Shown: in pieces, positions 21,048 to 24,539 of the stretch | Position numbering within the stretch: the stretch's first letter is position 1 | Layout of the letters: each line of letters opens with the position of its first letter | Source: Alectoria sarmentosa | Lineage: Eukaryota > Ascomycota > Lecanoromycetes > Lecanorales > Parmeliaceae | Assembly: GCA_009733775.1 (NCBI GenBank) | Contig: WOGZ01000422.1 | Span: 1-24,539, forward strand | Direction of reading: 5' to 3' | Length of the DNA stretch: 24,539 nt | Notes under the pieces: generated by a model | The model's database searches: none | What the model saw: only the letters and a program-made list of their open reading frames with translations | Told to the model about the DNA's origin: nothing | Made by a program: the position numbers and the translations under genes

Positions 21048-21251
21048 TTATCTCAAACGAATAATATTATTATGACGATTTCTTTTAACGATCATGTTCA
21101 AATAAAAGACATATAATCTCAAATCTGATATGTGAAATTTGACGTTTAAAACATCTTTGATTCGTTTAATAATAATTTTATTGCGATTTATAATTAAGAC
21201 ATTATCGACGTAAAACGTTATAATGATTTCTTTTTTAAAGTTTATAAACAT
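21048..21251 (-). pseudogene. Copia family 2 copy B, RT catalytic segment still open
   Basis: This 67-codon open stretch holds the RT catalytic core: ITFYVDNVLIINRNK, then IKRIKDVLNVKFHISD, then FYLNMIVKRNRHNNIIRL. This is the copia pattern (A/T)-x-Y-V-D-D-(L/I)-L-I-x-G, R-I-K-x-x-L-x-x-K-F-x-M-x-D-L-G, and Y-(Y/F)-L-G-M-x-V-x-R. The second catalytic Asp is Asn (YVDN, + coordinates 21201-21212), so the enzyme would be inactive even if the rest were intact. The ATG is internal to the polyprotein, not a start codon. Confidence 0.9.
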
Positions 21252-21894
21252 ATTATCGTTTAATTCGATGAAATTAAAATCGAATTTTTTTATATAAATC
21301 GAAAAATGTTGATATCAAATTTTAAAAGATTATTTTAAATTATAAAGAGTTTTATTCAATTTATAAATCTTAATATTATTTTTATTAAAATCGTCAAATT
21401 ATTATATATAAATGTTTTTTTAAATATCGTTATAAAGAAAAACGATTTTAACGTTTATTTATTTTGTATTTTAATTTATAATCATCGTAAACGCAAAAAT
21501 CGTCTTATAATTTATAAACTTTATTATCGATGCGAAAATGTTATAATAATTACGATTCTCTTATTATTCGAATTCTCGAATAATTCAACGTGTTTTATAA
21601 CGAATAATTTTTCTTTTAAAATCTCGCTTTATAATGTAAATTCAACGATTTTAAAAAACACGAATTCTTAAAAACGTTTGAATAAAACATTAAATGTTAT
21701 TATTTATAAAAAACTTATATTTATCTCGCATATTAATCTTTCAATTTATATAAAACAAATTATTAAAAATCGTTTATTTATAAATTATAAGTTTGAAAAT
21801 GTTAAATTTATTAATATAATTCGTAAAAAGAATAAAGATAACGAAAGTTTTCGTTAAAAAATTAAACGATAAATTATAAAGATTCGAAATAATA

Positions 21895-21899
21895 AAATT
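21895..21899 (+). repeat. Left target-site duplication of the nested LTR element (aaatt)
   Basis: The five bases before the 5' LTR equal the five bases after the 3' LTR (23755-23759). At the empty site in copy A (14066-14070) the sequence is agatc, which differs only by transitions. This fixes both ends of the insertion. Confidence 0.85.
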
Positions 21900-22082
21900 T
21901 GTTGAAAATCAGCCTTTTGCGTAACGTATATAAGATTAATTTTAAGGTTAATCTTAAGGTTAACTTTAAAATCAATCGTGTCTTGATATTGTTTTGACGA
22001 ATAAGTTTAAAAACACGATTTCTTCGTGTTTCTTACATATTCAATCAATTTATATACGATATTTATTATATATTTTTTGATA
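21900..22082 (+). repeat. 5' LTR of the nested element
   Basis: It starts TGTTGAAAATC and ends TTTTTTGATA. Compared with the 3' LTR it has one extra 12-bp step in a TTAAGGTTAA(T/C)C tract (about 21931-21965). The other differences are nearly all transitions. ATCAATCGTGTCTT and ATATACGATATTTATTATATAT are shared. The U3/R/U5 limits cannot be set, although TATATA-like stretches lie near the end. Confidence 0.9.
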
Positions 22083-22106
22083 AATTATGAGCCCGATTTG
22101 TGACGA
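22083..22106 (+). promoter_or_regulatory. Primer-binding site matching the anticodon arm of initiator Met-tRNA
   Basis: The bases AATTATGAGCCCGA directly after the 5' LTR contain TTATGAGCCC. This is complementary to the anticodon stem-loop of eukaryotic initiator Met-tRNA (GGGCUCAUAA, with the CAU anticodon). Priming from an internally cut initiator tRNA (half-tRNA) is known for copia-type elements, which supports a copia parent. Confidence 0.7.
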
Positions 22107-22185
22107 TTAAAAAAATAACATTTATTTAAATCGTACTTCTCATATGAATATTTTATTAATAATGATTTAAAATAGATCATTATTA

Positions 22186-22244
22186 TATTGTGACAATCCG
22201 TTTTTTTTGATTCGTAATTTCCGACGAATTGGGCTGTCGCAATT
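22186..22244 (+). repeat. Stem-loop in the leader of the nested element
   Basis: TTGTGACAATCCG (about 22187-22201) and GGGCTGTCGCAA (about 22231-22243) are inverted repeats whose mismatches are single transitions, so the ancestral stem was probably longer. An inner pair, ATTCGT and ACGAAT, continues the fold. A structured leader in this position could act in packaging, but this is inference. Confidence 0.55.
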
Positions 22245-22267
22245 CAAATACAAAAAATATTAAATTA

Positions 22268-22690
22268 AATCCCTTCACATAGGGCATTCCGTCTCATATC
22301 ATTAAATCACAAGTCTCTTCGCATAAAGCATTTCGTTTCATATTATCGAGTCACAAATCCCTTCGCATAAGATATTTCGTCTCATATCATCGAGTCATAA
22401 ATTCCTTTGCACACGGCATTTCGTCTCATATCATCGAACATCTCATTCTTTTTCAAATACAACTACAAAATATCGAATCAAATTCCTTCGCATAAAGCAT
22501 TCCGTCCCATATCATCGAATTACAAGTTTCTTCGCACAAGGCATTTCGTCCCATATCATCGAGTCACAAGTCCCTTCACTCAGAGCATTCCGTCTCATAT
22601 CATCGAACATCGTATCTCTTTAAGTCCCTTCACATAAGGCATTTCATTTTATATCATCGAACATCGTATCCTTTCAAATTTCTTCACATA
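22268..22690 (+). repeat. Array of about eight 44-bp units
   Basis: Units have the form CTTCGCATAAGGCATTTCG, then TCTCATATCATCGAGTCACAAGTCC, about 44 bp long. There are roughly eight copies, two of them followed by extra CATCGTATC(T/C)TTT-type sequence and one by a longer insertion. Unit differences are mostly transitions. There are no unique spacers, so this is a minisatellite, not CRISPR. Confidence 0.85.
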
Positions 22691-23583
22691 AACATCAAAT
22701 CCCGAATTTAACGAGCTTCTTATAATAAAAAAGAAAAACAAATTTTTACTTTTTATTAAGCTTTTTATAATGAAAAAAAAAAAAGTCTTAAATTTATCGA
22801 GCTTTTCACAAACAAGAGAATCAAATTTTAAAGGTTTTTTAAAATAATATAAAAAACGCCCTTGATTAAGACGTCAAATCCCAAATTATTATTGAGTTTT
22901 TTATATCATAAAAGGGAATAAATTTTTACATTAAAGCAATTTCGCGTATTATTAAGGAAAATAAGTCTCGAATTCAACGAGCTTCTCATATAAAGGGGAT
23001 TACGTTTTTAATTAAAGTGTTAAATCTCAAATTATTATTGAGTTTCTCATATCATAAAGGGGAACAAGTTTTTATATTAAGACAACTTTTCATATTACAA
23101 AAAGAAACAAATCTCTATATCAGAGCGACAATTCTCAAATTTTAATTAAGTTTTCGTATTAAAAAGGGAAGCAAGTTTTTACATTAAAGCGACATCTTTC
23201 AAATTTCTATTAAGCTTCTCGTATTACAAAGGAAAAAAAGTCTTTACATCAAAACATCGTAAAGTGTTGTAAAAGAATATTCTCGTATCAAAAAGGATAA
23301 CAAATTCTTACATCAGAGCGACATCTCTTAAATTCCTATTGAACTTCTCATATTACAAAGAAAAAAAAGTTCTTACATCAAAACATCGTAAAGTGTTATA
23401 AAAAAATGTTTTCGTATCAAAAAGAATTAAAAGTTTTTACATCAGAGCGACATTTTTCAAATTCTTATTGAGCTTCCCGTATTACAAAGCGAAAAACAAT
23501 TTTTATATTAGGACATCGTAACGTATCGTTATAGAAAAATGTTAAGATAATCGTATACGTTATCTTTTGACGTTATAGAAAAA
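22691..23583 (+). repeat. Second set of tandem repeats with hairpin before the 3' LTR
   Basis: Units built on GAGCTTCTCATATTACAAAG, AAGTTTTTACATCA and GAGCGACATCTCTCAAATT recur at roughly 75-80-bp spacing. At 23215-23480 there is a longer unit of about 129 bp in two full copies that also contains AAAACATCGTAAAGTGTT. Near the 3' LTR, GTTATAGAAAAATGTT occurs twice, around 23530 and 23573. The palindrome AAGATAA/TTATCTT (23544-23550 and 23560-23566) lies between them. I see no convincing polypurine tract; the A-rich GAAAAA just before 23584 may be its remnant. Confidence 0.8.
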
Positions 23584-23754
23584 TGTTGAAAATCGATCTT
23601 CTGCGTAACGTACGTAAGGTTAACCTTAAGGCCAGCCTTAAGATCAATCGTGTCTTAACATTGTCTTGGCGAATAAGCTTACAAATACGATTCTCTCGTG
23701 TTTCTTATATACTTAATTAACTCATATACGATATTTATTATATATCTTTTGATA
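23584..23754 (+). repeat. 3' LTR of the nested element
   Basis: It starts TGTTGAAAATCGATC and ends CTTTTGATA, followed by the duplication aaatt. It keeps more C and G than the 5' LTR (GGTTAACCTTAAGGCCAGCC against AT-shifted forms), so the two LTRs were mutated to different degrees. Confidence 0.9.
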
Positions 23755-23984
23755 AAATTCTTATAATTATTAAAGATCTTTTGAATAATCTCATATTCGA
23801 GATGTTTTCGCATAATTCTCATTTTAATAAATTTCGAAGATATCGATAAAGAAAAAGCGATAATAAATTTAACGATTAATATAACAAATTTAATAAATGT
23901 TATAAACACACGCATTATAATAACGACAAAATAAAATATTTGAAAACGATTAACGATTAACGATGAAATATTCATTGATAACAA
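23755..23984 (-). pseudogene. Copia family 2 copy B integrase-RT linker, open and reading into the LTR
   Basis: The first ~76 codons of an open - strand frame from 23984 are true copia sequence (KMRIMRKHLEYEIIQKIFNN), matching copy A, where the same peptide reads EMRIMRKHFEYKII. The codons after that belong to the nested LTR, so the apparent 101-residue protein is a chimera created by the insertion. Confidence 0.75.
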
Positions 23985-24539
23985 TTAATTTGATGATTTA
24001 ATCGAAATTATAAAATTCAACGTTTAATAATATAATAATACGTTATTTATTTAATATCTCTTTTATAACGAATATTAATATAAAAAAACGTTAACGTTTA
24101 TTTAAAAATTTATAAATTTCAATCTTCTCTTCAAGATTTACGAAATGTAAACATTTTTTAACAAAATGTATATCATTAACGCGAATAATCTTTTTTTTAA
24201 TTAGATTATAAAAATGAAAAATAAATTCGCCTTTATAATTTAAAAGAATATACTTTTCGTTTTTATTCATAAACTTCTTTTAAATTCGCTTTAAAACGTA
24301 AACAATGAAATTAATAATATATAAATGAAAAAAAATAGATTTGCGATAATAAAAGATCTCGAAAAATATAATAATGATTTTGATATTAAAAAAACGCATC
24401 GTTAAATAATTAATTATAATCATTATTTCAAATCAAAAAGATTTATTGAAATTAAAATTTAACAAAATTGAATGCATTTTATTCATTAAAATTTAATTAA
24501 ATCGCTCGACGATTTTATTCATTTCGAAATTATTTATAA
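23985..24539 (-). pseudogene. Copia family 2 copy B integrase C-terminal part, cut by the window edge
   Basis: This matches copy A 14275-14839 base for base apart from transitions and a few indels. It thus carries the end of the integrase core (region of the E-R-x-N-x-T-L motif, - strand) and the following less conserved segment. The catalytic Asp residues lie beyond the window. Confidence 0.75.

Larger units (their letters stand above)
21900..23754 (+). mobile_element. Nested non-autonomous LTR retrotransposon with minisatellite interior
   Basis: A 1,855-bp insertion in copia family 2 copy B; copy A provides the empty site. It has direct LTRs of 183 bp (21900-22082) and 171 bp (23584-23754), TG...TA ends (CA mutated to TA), a 5-bp duplication aaatt, and a primer-binding site right after the 5' LTR. 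The ~1.5-kb interior has no recognisable protein. Its open frames (for example 22407-22637) only read tandem repeats. It is longer than classic TRIMs and shorter than typical LARDs. It would have needed proteins of an autonomous copia element. It is less AT-rich than its host copy, but transitions between its LTRs show some RIP. Confidence 0.88.
20132..24539 (-). mobile_element. Ty1/copia family 2, copy B, split by a nested LTR element and cut by the window edge
   Basis: Copy B corresponds to 12304-14839 of copy A. 20132-21899 matches 12304-14070 and 23755-24539 matches 14066-14839, the gap being the nested LTR element at 21900-23754. It therefore carries RNase H (about 20230-20670), RT (about 20930-21780), the integrase-RT linker and part of the integrase, all on the - strand, and continues beyond the window. 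Over a stretch of roughly 215 bp (about 20560-20775 against 12732-12950) I counted about 30 transitions and no transversion. It is slightly less damaged than copy A in RT. Confidence 0.9.

Noticed and set aside
22188..22242. TGTGACAATCC...GGGCTGTCGCA as a tiny 55-bp TIR element or LTR
   Set aside because: No flanking duplication and it lies at a leader position of the nested LTR element, so a stem-loop is the simpler reading.
22407..22637. 76-codon + strand frame with repeated HIIEH-type peptide
   Set aside because: Product of the 44-bp minisatellite.
22268..22690. Array of 44-bp units resembling a CRISPR
   Set aside because: Units abut directly without unique spacers, lie inside an LTR element and in a eukaryotic setting; there are no cas genes.
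1..24539. Mitochondrial, apicomplexan or bacterial origin because of the high AT content and GC hairpin clusters
   Set aside because: Multiple nested Ty1/copia elements with transition-only divergence and loss of Gln, Trp and Arg codons to stops fit RIP in a fungal nucleus far better.

Overview
The window looks like a stretch of repeat-induced point mutation (RIP)-degraded heterochromatin from a filamentous ascomycete (Pezizomycotina). It is extremely AT-rich throughout and has no intact host gene, tRNA, rRNA or CRISPR array. What can be read are ruins of Ty1/copia LTR retrotransposons. Their reading frames are still recognisable, but Gln, Trp and Arg codons have become stops, and Gly, Cys, His and Asp residues have changed as C-to-T and G-to-A changes predict. 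Two copies of one family (A, about 12.3-14.8 kb; B, 20.1-21.9 plus 23.8-24.5 kb) differ almost only by transitions, the hallmark of RIP. The species cannot be named from the sequence.

Layout. 1-2000: poly(A) tract, then AT-rich sequence with one GC-richer patch (about 1046-1220). 2.0-6.9 kb: copia family 1 on the + strand, in the order gag, protease, integrase, reverse transcriptase, RNase H. It is interrupted by a little-mutated 154-bp solo LTR (3296-3449). 7.0-12.3 kb: a segment bounded by two arms of a roughly 0.7-kb inverted repeat; its interior is mostly unreadable. 12.3-15.7 kb, and probably to about 17.5 kb: copia family 2 copy A on the - strand. 17.6-18.33 kb: a GC-richer island made of minisatellites that escaped RIP. 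18.9-19.04 kb: a 125-bp LTR-like repeat, also present at 11.13-11.26 kb. 19.3-20.13 kb: gag zinc knuckle and protease of a third copia family (+ strand), cut off by copia family 2 copy B (- strand), which runs off the window.

The most interesting object is inserted in copy B: a 1,855-bp LTR element at 21900-23754. It has 183/171-bp direct LTRs, a 5-bp target duplication (aaatt), and a primer-binding site matching the anticodon arm of initiator Met-tRNA, which is the copia half-tRNA priming mode. Its interior has no coding potential and consists of tandem repeats (about eight 44-bp units, then longer units). It looks like a non-autonomous, minisatellite-bearing LTR retrotransposon.

The genes do not form a pathway. 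The region records successive insertions: copia elements arrived and were RIPped, then smaller elements nested into them. Those showing least mutation (3.3 kb, 17.6 kb) are short or low-copy and may be younger or below the RIP length threshold.
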